Positions 8,570 to 16,364 of a stretch of 41,755 nt of DNA are shown piece after piece. The notes beneath the pieces were generated by a model, which was given only the letters and a program-made list of their open reading frames with translations, had not been told where the DNA came from and made no database searches. Numbering within the stretch: position 1 is the stretch's first letter; the number at the start of each line of letters is the position of its first letter. This DNA is from Gemmatimonadota bacterium (GTDB taxonomy: Bacteria; Gemmatimonadota; Gemmatimonadetes; Gemmatimonadales; Gemmatimonadaceae). Where the stretch lies: contig JANYHJ010000055.1 in the NCBI GenBank assembly GCA_025359135.1, forward strand, positions 1 to 41,755, written 5' to 3'. Made by a program: the position numbers and the translations under genes.

Positions 8570-9271
8570 TCAATCGTGGCGGCGCGGACCGTACCAGAGA
8601 CCAAGACTCTCGCGATCGCGGAACATCGCGGGGCCCCGACGCACGAAGCTCCAGAGGAGTGCGAGCAGCTTGCGGCCGGACTGCGTGCGAAGCTTGCGGC
8701 CCGAGGTGTGCACGGCGAGCGGTACCACGACGAACCGGCCCCGCGTGTGCAGCGCGCGACTGAGCGCCACCTCTTCGGTCGCGTAAAGCTGTTCGTCGAA
8801 GCCGCCCACGGCTTCGAAGTCCGCTCGCGTGCAGAAGAAGAAGCAGCCCGCGGCCAGGCGGAGGGTCGACATCGTCCAGCGCGCGACCGGACGTGCCAGG
8901 CGCGTCCACGGCGCGAGGTCGCCGTCGAACTCGAAGTGCGCGCCGCCGCCCACGGCGCCCGCTCGCCACTCGGACACGGCGGCCCGCAGCACGGCGACCG
9001 GCACGATCGTGTCCGCATCGACGAAGACGAGCAGTTCGCCGGTGGTGGCGCGCGCGCCGGCGTTGCGCGTGCGCGCAATCTGCCGGTGCTCCACCGTCAC
9101 CACGCGTGCGCCGGCCTCGCGCGCGATCGTGGCCGTCGCGTCGGTCGAGGCATCGTCGACCACGGTGATGTCGTACGGCTCGCCGACCGCGTCCGCGGCA
9201 GCCCGAATGGCCACGAGGGTGCGGCCGAGCAGCTGCGCTTCGTCGTGTGCAGGGATGACGAACGAGATCAT
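8570..9271 (-). CDS. Family 2 glycosyltransferase
   Basis: A 233-residue GT-A fold glycosyltransferase. ISFVIPAHDEAQLLGRTL starts the nucleotide-binding domain, ITVVDDASTDAT is the first acidic motif, and LLVFVDADTIVP supplies the DXD that binds the metal and nucleotide sugar. GCFFFCTRADFEAVGGFDEQLYATEEVALSRAL matches the acceptor region with an ED-like motif. It has no membrane helices beyond a hydrophobic patch near LLALLWSFV. The ATG at 9271 begins exactly at the domain edge and follows the GNAT stop by 13 bases, so the genes are probably one operon. Sugar donor and acceptor cannot be told from sequence. Confidence 0.85.
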   Translation of the reverse strand: MISFVIPAHDEAQLLGRTLVAIRAAADAVGEPYDITVVDDASTDATATIAREAGARVVTVEHRQIARTRNAGARATTGELLVFVDADTIVPVAVLRAAVSEWRAGAVGGGAHFEFDGDLAPWTRLARPVARWTMSTLRLAAGCFFFCTRADFEAVGGFDEQLYATEEVALSRALHTRGRFVVVPLAVHTSGRKLRTQSGRKLLALLWSFVRRGPAMFRDRESLGLWYGPRRHD

Positions 9272-9284
9272 CGGCGCCGTGATC

Positions 9285-9734
9285 TCACGAGCCGCGCCGC
9301 AGCTCCATGTACGAACGCCCGGCCGGCGTGCCGTGCACGAAGCCGGCGCGTTCATAGAGGCGTGGCGCGTCGCGCGTGAAGAGCGAGATGCGACGCAGGC
9401 GCTGAAGGTCCGGGTGCGCGAGGATGCACGCCACGAGCCACGCGCCGATCCCCTGGCCGCGCAGCTCCGCGGCGACGACCACGTCGCTCAGGTACGCGAA
9501 GGTGGCGAGGTCCGTGATCGCGCGCGCGAAGCCGACCAGCCGCGTCCCCTCGAGCACGACGAACGAGATCGACTGCCCGGCGCCGCGCTCGAGCGTCGCG
9601 AGCGTGAGCTCACCGCCCCAGTGTTCGCGCCGGATCATCTCGACCGCGGCGCCCAGGTGCGGCCAGAGTTCGGTGCGATCGGTCGTGATGCGATAGTGGT
9701 CGCGCGTCCAGTGGCTGGGCGTGTCGTCGAGCAT
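9285..9734 (-). CDS. GNAT-family N-acetyltransferase
   Basis: A 149-residue acetyltransferase. The acetyl-CoA-binding motif A is visible as YLSDVVVAAELRGQGIGAWLVACIL (R/Q-x-x-G-x-G/A pattern RGQGIG). Motif B follows as ISLFTRDAPRLYERAGFVHG. The N-terminal part (DTPSHWTRDHYRITTDRTELWPHLGAAVEMI) resembles small GNAT proteins of the type annotated near YhhY/YjgM. It starts nine bases after the stop of the glutamate-synthase-like gene and is followed after 13 bases by the glycosyltransferase, so it sits mid-operon. The acetyl acceptor is unknown. Confidence 0.87.
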   Translation of the reverse strand: MLDDTPSHWTRDHYRITTDRTELWPHLGAAVEMIRREHWGGELTLATLERGAGQSISFVVLEGTRLVGFARAITDLATFAYLSDVVVAAELRGQGIGAWLVACILAHPDLQRLRRISLFTRDAPRLYERAGFVHGTPAGRSYMELRRGS

Positions 9735-9743
9735 GCGCGGCGG

Positions 9744-11318
9744 CTAGAACCGGTCCGGCGAGGCCGCCGCCCACGCCCGCGCCAGCGGACCCGCAGGCGC
9801 CTCTGCCAGCAGGCACGACGGCTCGACGCTCGCGTAGATCTCGCTGTAGTTGCGGATCTCCGTGGGGCTCACGCGGCGCATCACGTTCCACGCATTGAGG
9901 TCCGAGGGCCGCGCGCACCCCGCGGCGCCGAGCACCTCGAAGAAGCTGTGCACGGTGGCCTTGTGGTAGCGGGCCACGCGCTGCGCCTTGTCACCGACGT
10001 GCAGGCCCGCCACGAGCTCCGGATCCTGCGTCGCCACGCCCGTCGGACACTGGTTCGAGTTGCAGCGCAGCGCCTGGATGCAGCCGAGCGCGAACATCAT
10101 CGCGCGTGCGGCGTTGCACATGTCGGCACCGAGCGCAACCTTGGTCGCGATCTGGAAGCCGGTGTTGACCTTGCCCGAGGCGATCACGCGGATCTGGCTG
10201 CGCAGTCCCGCGCCCACCAGCGAGCCGTGCACGAAGGCGAGCGCGTCGTTGAGCGGCGTGCCCACGGAATCGGAGAACTCGATCGGCGCCGCGCCGGTGC
10301 CGCCTTCGGCGCCGTCCACCGTGATGAAGTCGGGCAGGAGGCCGGTCTCGAGCATCGCCTTCACGATCGCGAGGAACTCGCGCCGCTTGCCGATGCAGAG
10401 CTTGAAGCCCACCGGCTTGCCGCCCGAGGCCACGCGCAGCTGCTGCATGAACTCGAGCAGGCCGCGCGGCGTGCTGAAGGCGCTGTGGGCCGGCGGCGAG
10501 ATCACGTCGCGTCCCGGCTCGACGCCGCGGATGTCGATGATCTCCTGCGTCAGCTTCGCGGCCGGCAGGATGCCGCCATGGCCGGGCTTCGCGCCCTGCG
10601 AGAGCTTGACCTCGATCATCTTCACGGTCGGCAGCGTCGCGCGCTTCGTGAACTCCTCCATCGAGAAGTTCCCCATCTTGTCGCGCGCGCTGAAGTACCC
10701 GGTGCCGATCTGCCAGATCACGTCGCCGCCCGGCTCGAGATGGTAGGGCGACAGCCCGCCCTCGCCGGTGTTGTGCGCGAAGCCGCCGATCTTCGCGCCC
10801 CCATTGAGCGCGAGCACGGCGTTCTTGCTCAGCGAGCCATAGCTCATCGCGCTGACGTTGAAGATCGACGCGGAATAGGGCTGCGTGCAGTGCGACCCGC
10901 CCACGAGCACGCGCGCGGCGGACGTGTCCGGCTGCTTCGGCGCCAGCGAGTGGTTGATCCACTCGTAGCCCGGCGCATAGACGTCACGCTGCGTCCCGAA
11001 CGGCAGCGTGTCGAGGTCGCCCTTGGCGCGCTGGTAGACGACCGAGCGATCGTTGCGGCTGAAGGGACGGCCGTCATTGTTCGACTCGACGAAATACTGG
11101 TTGATCTCGGGACGGATGCTCTCGAGCAGGTAGCGGCCGTGCCCGATGACGGGGAAGTTGCGCCGCACCGCCTGCCGGGTCTGCGTCATGTCGGCCACGC
11201 CCAGCGCGATGAGCGGCGCGATGACGATCAGCGTCCAGAGGAACGGGTGCCAGAACCAGCCGACGACGCCAACGATGGCGAGCACGGCGATCACGATCTG
11301 CACGAACAGTCGGCGCAT
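9744..11318 (-). CDS. FMN-binding glutamate-synthase-family protein (stand-alone)
   Basis: A 524-residue protein with the FMN-binding TIM-barrel domain of the glutamate synthase large subunit. Two hydrophobic helices at the N-terminus (about residues 1-37) suggest membrane attachment. Family marks are FNVSAMSYGSLSKNAVLALNGGA, HNTGEGGLSPYH, QGAKPGHGGILPAAK, ITVDGAEGGTGAAP and RVIASGKVNTG. GCIQALRCNSNQCPTGVATQ holds the C-x5-C-x4-C pattern of the 3Fe-4S cluster. It lacks the glutaminase domain, so it is not a complete GltB; such proteins are common orphans whose reaction is not settled. The ATG at 11318 starts at the membrane segment. A REP-like sequence fragment lies just upstream. Confidence 0.88.
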   Translation of the reverse strand: MRRLFVQIVIAVLAIVGVVGWFWHPFLWTLIVIAPLIALGVADMTQTRQAVRRNFPVIGHGRYLLESIRPEINQYFVESNNDGRPFSRNDRSVVYQRAKGDLDTLPFGTQRDVYAPGYEWINHSLAPKQPDTSAARVLVGGSHCTQPYSASIFNVSAMSYGSLSKNAVLALNGGAKIGGFAHNTGEGGLSPYHLEPGGDVIWQIGTGYFSARDKMGNFSMEEFTKRATLPTVKMIEVKLSQGAKPGHGGILPAAKLTQEIIDIRGVEPGRDVISPPAHSAFSTPRGLLEFMQQLRVASGGKPVGFKLCIGKRREFLAIVKAMLETGLLPDFITVDGAEGGTGAAPIEFSDSVGTPLNDALAFVHGSLVGAGLRSQIRVIASGKVNTGFQIATKVALGADMCNAARAMMFALGCIQALRCNSNQCPTGVATQDPELVAGLHVGDKAQRVARYHKATVHSFFEVLGAAGCARPSDLNAWNVMRRVSPTEIRNYSEIYASVEPSCLLAEAPAGPLARAWAAASPDRF

Positions 11319-11322
11319 GGAC

Positions 11323-11341
11323 GTCCTGGGCGAAGCGAAGG
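11323..11341. repeat. Fragment of a REP-like palindromic element
   Basis: GTCCTGGGCGAAGCGAAGG matches 18 of 19 bases of the left arm of the palindrome at 33943-34023. Only this arm is present here, immediately upstream of the glutamate-synthase-like gene, so it looks like a relic copy. Confidence 0.5.
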
Positions 11342-11543
11342 GCGTGCCCGTCGCGTGTGTGGTGGGCGAGCTGCAAGGGCGTTCCGTGCTGCGGTCGTCG
11401 TGGGCACGGAAACGGGCCGGCATTTCGCCGTCCCCGCTCGCCCCCATTCGACGCGCCCGCCGCGTCGTCGTCACGCAAACGGGCATCGACTCAGATCATC
11501 GGCGCCGGAACGTCGATTCCCCACCCGGCGTGAGGTCGCCCAG

Positions 11544-12032
11544 CTAGCGCGGCAAGCCTCCTGCCGCCTGTCGCGCCAACCGGTCCAGCCAGAGCGCGTG
11601 CCCCGTGAACATCCGCCGCGGAAACACGAAAGCGCCGAGTCGCGCGAGCACGCCGTACTGCGTCTCCTCGGTGAGCACCCAGCAGCCGTGCGCACCACGC
11701 CGTTCCACCAGCCACGCGTGATAGGCGTCGACGCCCACGCTCACCGCGCGCCACGCGATGCGCTCGCCAGCTTCGAACTCCTCCACCGTCGTGGTGAGTC
11801 GCACCCCGAACGTCGACCAGCGAAAGCGCGCTGCCGGCGCGAGATCCGGCGCCGACACACCGTCGACCCGCACACCGGAACAGTTGGGATACCACTCGGG
11901 CCATCGTTCCGCGCGCATCAGCCAAGCCCAGACGGCGTCGGCAGGCGCCGCGATGGCCAGCTCGTTGCGCACGTGCACCGGCGTGACCGCAGGATGGAAG
12001 CGTTCGGGCCACCGAATCGCGCCCGCACTCAC
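11544..12032 (-). CDS. SRPBCC-family (polyketide cyclase/START-like) protein
   Basis: A 162-residue helix-grip protein. VRNELAIAAPADAVWAWLMRAERWPEWYPNCSGVRV is the typical SRPBCC opening (strand, then VWxxL, then WPxWxP). The middle has FRWSTFGVRLTTTVEEFEAGERIAWR and the end ETQYGVLARLGAFVFP with a long C-terminal helix. These proteins bind hydrophobic ligands; no catalytic residue can be assigned. The GTG at 12032 overlaps the stop of the upstream gene (GTGA), which decides the start although the frame is open further upstream. It is the last of three coupled genes. Confidence 0.8.
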   Translation of the reverse strand: MSAGAIRWPERFHPAVTPVHVRNELAIAAPADAVWAWLMRAERWPEWYPNCSGVRVDGVSAPDLAPAARFRWSTFGVRLTTTVEEFEAGERIAWRAVSVGVDAYHAWLVERRGAHGCWVLTEETQYGVLARLGAFVFPRRMFTGHALWLDRLARQAAGGLPR

Positions 12033-12514
12033 GATGCCGGGTCTCGCGGCGTGGTCGGCGTGGTCGGCGAGTCCGGCGCAACGGGCAACGCGCTCGCGCA
12101 CGCATGGGCGTACGCGGCCCGCAGCCAGAACAGCAGGTCCGGCCGCGGCTTCGGCCCCAGCCACAGGTCGAATCGCACCCATCCCGTGCCGAGTTCCTCG
12201 TGTCGCGTGCATCCCTGCGCCAGCGCAACCGCGACCTGGGGATCTGACACGCAGACACTCACCGTCTGCATGTTCCACGCGAGCGCGAAGGCGCGCCGCT
12301 GCGCCACGAGCGCGACGTAGAGGCAGCTCCGGAACGAGGGCGAGAACGCCGTCCACTCGTCGCACACCGCGTCCGCGCCGCGAAGCAGGGCGTCGCCCAC
12401 GTCGCTGTGCGCCGACGGGCGCGTCGTCCGGAGCCAGTTCACGAAGAGCGGCTGCGCTTGCCTGTCCATGACGTCGGTCAACTCGCCGCCGTCCTGCAGG
12501 TGATCCGTGATCAC
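12029..12514 (-). CDS. Hypothetical protein, middle gene of a coupled trio
   Basis: A 161-residue protein I do not recognise. It has no signal peptide or clear membrane helix. The central part is rich in Val, Ala and Cys (SCLYVALVAQRRAFALAWNMQTVSVCVSD) and is followed by GWVRFDLWLGPKPRPDLLFWLRAAYAHACA; the C-terminus is a Pro/Thr-rich tail (PDSPTTPTTPRDPAS). It starts with GTG overlapping the DUF1905 stop and ends overlapping the SRPBCC start, so the four-base overlaps on both sides support it as a real gene. Confidence 0.6.
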   Translation of the reverse strand: MITDHLQDGGELTDVMDRQAQPLFVNWLRTTRPSAHSDVGDALLRGADAVCDEWTAFSPSFRSCLYVALVAQRRAFALAWNMQTVSVCVSDPQVAVALAQGCTRHEELGTGWVRFDLWLGPKPRPDLLFWLRAAYAHACASALPVAPDSPTTPTTPRDPAS

Positions 12515-12780
12515 AGGGCTCGGACGGTGAGGGTGACTTTCAGGGTGTCACCCGCGCCCTTGGCGCCCCGGATCTTCGGCACCGCAAGCAGGGTGCGGCC
12601 GTCCTTGGCGCGCCAGGCACTCGTCGTCCAGACGTGGCCATCCACCGAGGCATCCACCGGGGTACGGCCCGAGGCATGCGTCACCGGGGGCGAGAGTCGG
12701 TCGGGCACCTGCACGGAGTGCCAACTGTTCGTACCGTTCATCCGGAACAAGGAGCCGCGAAACGATCCGTCGTGCAACAT
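12511..12780 (-). CDS. DUF1905-domain small protein
   Basis: An 89-residue protein that is nearly all DUF1905 domain. NSWHSVQVPDRL opens the domain, RTPVDASVDGHVWTTSAW covers the middle strands, and LLAVPKIRGAKGAGDTLKVTLTV matches the typical ending (a K/R-rich turn, then GDTVxVxL). DUF1905 is a small beta-barrel often found with YdeI-like domains; its biochemical role is unknown. The ATG at 12780 is preceded by GCGGAGG, a strong ribosome binding site. It heads a three-gene operon and is divergent from the lanthipeptide precursor gene, 202 bases away. Confidence 0.75.
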   Translation of the reverse strand: MLHDGSFRGSLFRMNGTNSWHSVQVPDRLSPPVTHASGRTPVDASVDGHVWTTSAWRAKDGRTLLAVPKIRGAKGAGDTLKVTLTVRAL

Positions 12781-12982
12781 GAGGCCTCCGCTGACCCGTT
12801 CGCGCGGGCGCCGATCGCATCGCCGCGCAGGGTGCAACTTGCCCCCGGACGACTCCCGGGGACAGGTCATGATCGCAATGTGACGCGGCGCATGGCGCGC
12901 GCTCGCCCGTGGGTGCACACTATCGTCACATGCTGCGAACAACCGCAGCGACCACGAAAGACCACCCTGACGTGAGGCGAAC

Positions 12983-13135
12983 ATGGCTGGCAAGGATAAG
13001 GGCAAGGATCCGCTCAAGGTCAAGAAGCTCGAACCCAAGGGCCTGACGGAGGCGAAGGACGTCAAGGGTGGATTGCGCAGTGAGCGCACGGACGACGCGA
13101 TGACCTGCTCCACCAGCAGGAAGTGCTGCAGCTGA
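12983..13135 (+). CDS. lanA: Putative lanthipeptide precursor peptide, 50 residues
   Basis: A 50-residue peptide encoded immediately upstream of a lanthipeptide synthetase. The first half is a Lys/Asp-rich leader (MAGKDKGKDPLKVKKLEPKG, then LTEAKDVKGG) ending in a double glycine at residues 29-30, the usual cleavage point for class II leaders. The last 20 residues would be the core, with Ser33, Thr36, Thr41, Ser43, Thr44, Ser45 and Ser50 as dehydration candidates. Cys42, Cys48 and Cys49, in MTCSTSRKCCS, are the possible thioether donors. The ATG has GAGG six bases upstream. The coding signal is weak because it is short; the call rests on composition and position. It is separated by 52 bases from the synthetase and is likely co-transcribed. 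Confidence 0.8.
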   Translation: MAGKDKGKDPLKVKKLEPKGLTEAKDVKGGLRSERTDDAMTCSTSRKCCS

Positions 13136-13187
13136 GCCACGGCTCGGCGGAACACACGACGCACGCGAGTCGGGAGCGGCGGGGCGC

Positions 13188-16100
13188 ATGAGCGTCCCGC
13201 CGCTCGCTGCGTCGCGGAACCGTCCCGCGATGCGGGCCGCGGCACAGGGCATCGCCCTCATTCGGCAGCGCGCCACCGCCACCACGCTCGGCACGCTATT
13301 TCCGGCATTGACACTCGAGTCGCGGCCGGGCGAAGCAGTCTTCGAGGGCGACGCGTACGACGGCGCTGCGGGGATCGCGCTCGTGTTGCTCGAGTGGGCG
13401 CACGCCACCGGTGACGCCGGCGCCCGCGCACTCGCGCGTGATGTCATCGCAGGCCTCGTCGACGCAGCGCGTCCCGGCGCGGGGTCATCGGCGCTCTACC
13501 TCGGTCGTGGCGCGCTCGCCGTGCTCACCCTCCGCGCGGCCACACGCTGGCGCGACGCCGCGCTCCGCGACGTGGGGGTCGCCTACGCGCGCGGCCTCGT
13601 TGCCACGGGCGCGGTCACGGAGTTGCTCTACGGCGCAGCCGGCACGGGCCTCGCACAACTCGCCGCCTTTCGCGCCACGCGCGATCGCACGCTCCTCGCC
13701 GCGGTGCGAACCACGGTCGCGACACTCGCGGACTCGGCTGAACGCGACAGCAACGGCGTGGCGTGGCGCATGCGCCCTGGCACCACGGACGGCGAGTCCG
13801 CGGCGCGCTTCACCGGCCTCGCGCACGGCACCGCGGGCATTCTCTGGTTTCTCTCGGAGGCGGCTGACGCGATGCCGGACTTTCGTGCCGCGATCGCGCT
13901 CCGCGACCAGGCGAGCCATGCGCTCGTGTCCGCGGCACACTGGCCGCATCCGGCGCGCGCAGCGTGGAGAAAGTCCGATCACGATTCCACGCTGCGCCAT
14001 CACTGGTGCCACGGCAGCGCGGGCATCGCACAGGCGCTGGCGTGCTGGTCGCAGCTGGGCGGTGGCGCGCGTGCAGCGAGGCTCGCCGTCGCTGCGGGCG
14101 AACACGCCTGGCACGCGACACGAACCGGCGATCGTTGGAGCGCACCCGAGCAACCCGGCCAGTGTCATGGTCGCGCGGGACTGCTCGTCACCGCACACAC
14201 ACTCGCTTCGCTCACGGGTGACACTCGCTGGACGCGCCGCGTGGCGCAGCTCGCACGCGGACTCGCGACGCGCGCTCCCGGCGACACCGGCCCCGTGTCG
14301 CTCGGTGCCGATGACCTCGGCTGGGCCACCGGCACCGCGGGTGTCGTCGCGGCGCTCCTGCTGGCAGAAGGCGGCGAGGTCGCTTCGCTCCACGACATCC
14401 GCGCCATCGGCGACCTGCGCGGCCTGCGGAGCCCGAACCCTTCGCGTACCACGTTGGTTGCGCGGCAACGCGTGCACGACGCGCGCGCGCGAGCCCTCGT
14501 GCCGCAGCTCGCCGCGCCTGCGCGTGACCACGACGGTCTCGTCTTCCTGCCGAAAGCGCGGCGGCGTCCGGACGCCGCGCTGGCGACGGCGTTTCTGCAG
14601 CATCCGCGCAGCGCGCCGGGGCGCAGCGCGTTCTCGCAGCTGCGCGAGGGGCTCGCGCTGCTCGAAGCGCGCCACCCGCATCTCGTCAAAGCGGGCGCGC
14701 TCGCGCCCAGCGCTTCGCTCGTGCGACAGCTCACGGGCCTCGCCTGGCATGGCCGCGACACGGCCGAGCGCAGGCGCGCCACCGCAGCGCACGCCGACTT
14801 TCACGTCGAGCGACACCTGCGGCACGTCGCGCGCTCGCTCGAATGCATCGCAGCCGATCGTCACGGCGTGCTTGCGCCACTCGTTGCGGGTCGCATCGCC
14901 GAGCTCGTCGCGATGTCGAGCGATCCCCACCGCGGGGGCCAGTTCGTCGTGCGAATCGCTTTCGAGGATGGCGTGCCGCTCGTGCTCAAGCCGCGCGATG
15001 TGCGCTTCGACTGGTACCTCAACGGCAGCGCTGAGCATGCGGGCCAGCGCACGGCGGCGCTCGAGCTTGCGAGCTGGATGCGCGCGCGCGGCGACCGGAT
15101 CGCGTTGCCGGCGCACCACATCGTGCCAGCCGGCGCCACCCACGGCTACGCCGAGTGCCTCGCGGTTTCCGATGACGCGCTCGATCGCGAGCCGTGGCCG
15201 CTCGCCTACGCGGACGCACGCCTCGGTCCGCCCGATCCGCCGCGCGGCCTCAAGCTTGCCACGCGCGCGGCCGCTCGCGCCTTCTGGTCATCGGCGGGCG
15301 CGTTGGCGAGCCACCTCGCGCTCTTCGGCGTCAGCGACCAGCACGCGGAAAACCTGGTCGTCGCCCGCGCGGCAGGCGCACGCGCCGCCGCCTGGCACGC
15401 CATCGACTGCGAAGTCGCACTCCTCGCAGGCGGCGGCGTGGGCGGTACGCAACTCGTGCCGCATCACGAGTCCCCGGCGCCGCTCGACGCGGGGGGGCAC
15501 ACGCACTTCGGCTTCGATCCGCGGCCGGCGGGCGCCTGTTCGCTCGGCGCGGAAGACTGGGCGCTCGTGGTCGCGCCGGTGCGCGGGCGCCCGCGCGCCT
15601 GGCACGTCGCGCTGCCCCGTCCCGGCGACGTCGCCGATCGCTGGCACACGCACCTCGTGCAGAATCCAGACGGGAGGTACGGCGCGGGCCCGTTCCTCGG
15701 CGCGATGCTTCGCGGGCTCGCCGCCCATTGGGGAGCGGCACGCGCACACGCGCGCACGCTCATCGCCGACGCGGACCGCGCGCTCAACGGCGCCGCGGTG
15801 CGCGTGCTCGCCAAGACCACCGCGGCCTACGCCTCGGAACTGCGCCGGCGCGCGCTCGGCGGCGACACATGGCCCGGCCACACGGACCGACGCGCCCTCG
15901 CGCGTGCGCAACCGTTCTTCCCCTCGGAGTTGCGCCAGCTCGAAGCGCTCGACGTGCCGCGCTACGAGCGCCGCATCGGCACGCCGGGCGTCTGGTGGAG
16001 TCCGGACGCCTCTGCGCGCCTGTTGGGCGCCGAAGCCGAGATCGCCGCGCGGTCTGGCGACGCGCTCGCGACGGTTCTGCGGCGGGCGCTCCGCCCCGAG

Positions 16101-16307
16101 GCGTTCGCCTTCGCGGTGATGGAGCTCGTGCTCTTCGCCGCCCCGGCGGGAGCGTTCGACCTGCGCGACGAGGCCAGCGGCGTGCGCGTGCGCCGTATCG
16201 AGGGCGAGACGCACCTCGACGTGGTCATCCTCCTCGATGGTCGGCCCGCGCAGTTCCGCATCGCGCCCGAGGGCCGCGTCTGGTTCAGCGGACTGCGCGC
16301 ACGATGA
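13188..16307 (+). CDS. lanM: Class II lanthipeptide synthetase with swapped domains (LanC-LanM dehydratase)
   Basis: A 1,039-residue bifunctional enzyme expected to dehydrate Ser/Thr in the peptide encoded just upstream and to add Cys thiols to form lanthionine rings. Residues about 1-400 are a LanC cyclase: GLAHGTAGI with His213, WCHGSAGI with Cys274, and CHGRAGL with Cys326-His327 as zinc ligands. Residues about 430-1039 are the LanM (DUF4135) dehydratase. There Asp579/His581 (SDPHRGG) and Lys601 (LKPRDVRFDW) have the same 22-residue spacing as CylM Asp252 and Lys274. Asp717-x-His719-x-x-Asn722, Asp740-x-Glu742 and Arg872/Thr878 match the other CylM kinase-like sites. Known LanM enzymes have dehydratase first and cyclase last; here the order is reversed. 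Both halves look intact. The start could also be a later ATG. Confidence 0.88.
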   Translation: MSVPPLAASRNRPAMRAAAQGIALIRQRATATTLGTLFPALTLESRPGEAVFEGDAYDGAAGIALVLLEWAHATGDAGARALARDVIAGLVDAARPGAGSSALYLGRGALAVLTLRAATRWRDAALRDVGVAYARGLVATGAVTELLYGAAGTGLAQLAAFRATRDRTLLAAVRTTVATLADSAERDSNGVAWRMRPGTTDGESAARFTGLAHGTAGILWFLSEAADAMPDFRAAIALRDQASHALVSAAHWPHPARAAWRKSDHDSTLRHHWCHGSAGIAQALACWSQLGGGARAARLAVAAGEHAWHATRTGDRWSAPEQPGQCHGRAGLLVTAHTLASLTGDTRWTRRVAQLARGLATRAPGDTGPVSLGADDLGWATGTAGVVAALLLAEGGEVASLHDIRAIGDLRGLRSPNPSRTTLVARQRVHDARARALVPQLAAPARDHDGLVFLPKARRRPDAALATAFLQHPRSAPGRSAFSQLREGLALLEARHPHLVKAGALAPSASLVRQLTGLAWHGRDTAERRRATAAHADFHVERHLRHVARSLECIAADRHGVLAPLVAGRIAELVAMSSDPHRGGQFVVRIAFEDGVPLVLKPRDVRFDWYLNGSAEHAGQRTAALELASWMRARGDRIALPAHHIVPAGATHGYAECLAVSDDALDREPWPLAYADARLGPPDPPRGLKLATRAAARAFWSSAGALASHLALFGVSDQHAENLVVARAAGARAAAWHAIDCEVALLAGGGVGGTQLVPHHESPAPLDAGGHTHFGFDPRPAGACSLGAEDWALVVAPVRGRPRAWHVALPRPGDVADRWHTHLVQNPDGRYGAGPFLGAMLRGLAAHWGAARAHARTLIADADRALNGAAVRVLAKTTAAYASELRRRALGGDTWPGHTDRRALARAQPFFPSELRQLEALDVPRYERRIGTPGVWWSPDASARLLGAEAEIAARSGDALATVLRRALRPEAFAFAVMELVLFAAPAGAFDLRDEASGVRVRRIEGETHLDVVILLDGRPAQFRIAPEGRVWFSGLRAR

Positions 16308-16364
16308 ACGCACGCCGCATGGAGTCCCGAGCTGCGCACTCGCTCGGCCAATGATCGCCGCGGC

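Noticed and set aside
8829-12320. A plus-strand open frame of over 1,100 codons.
   Set aside because: It is antisense to four well-supported minus-strand genes and is Arg/His/Ala-rich with no domain; GC-rich DNA leaves such shadow frames open.
12842-12861. Short CCCCGG/CCGGGG hairpin upstream of the precursor peptide.
   Set aside because: Six base pairs are expected by chance in DNA of this composition and there is no T-tract.
13411-16119. A 900-codon frame overlapping the lanthipeptide synthetase in another phase.
   Set aside because: Ser/Arg-rich frame-shifted text with no motifs, while the synthetase frame carries all catalytic residues.
13188-16307. Reading the synthetase as a class III or IV enzyme (LanKC/LanL).
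   Set aside because: There is no N-terminal lyase plus kinase order, and the dehydratase motifs (SDPHRGG, LKPRDVRFDW, D-x-H-x-x-N, D-x-E) are of the LanM type.
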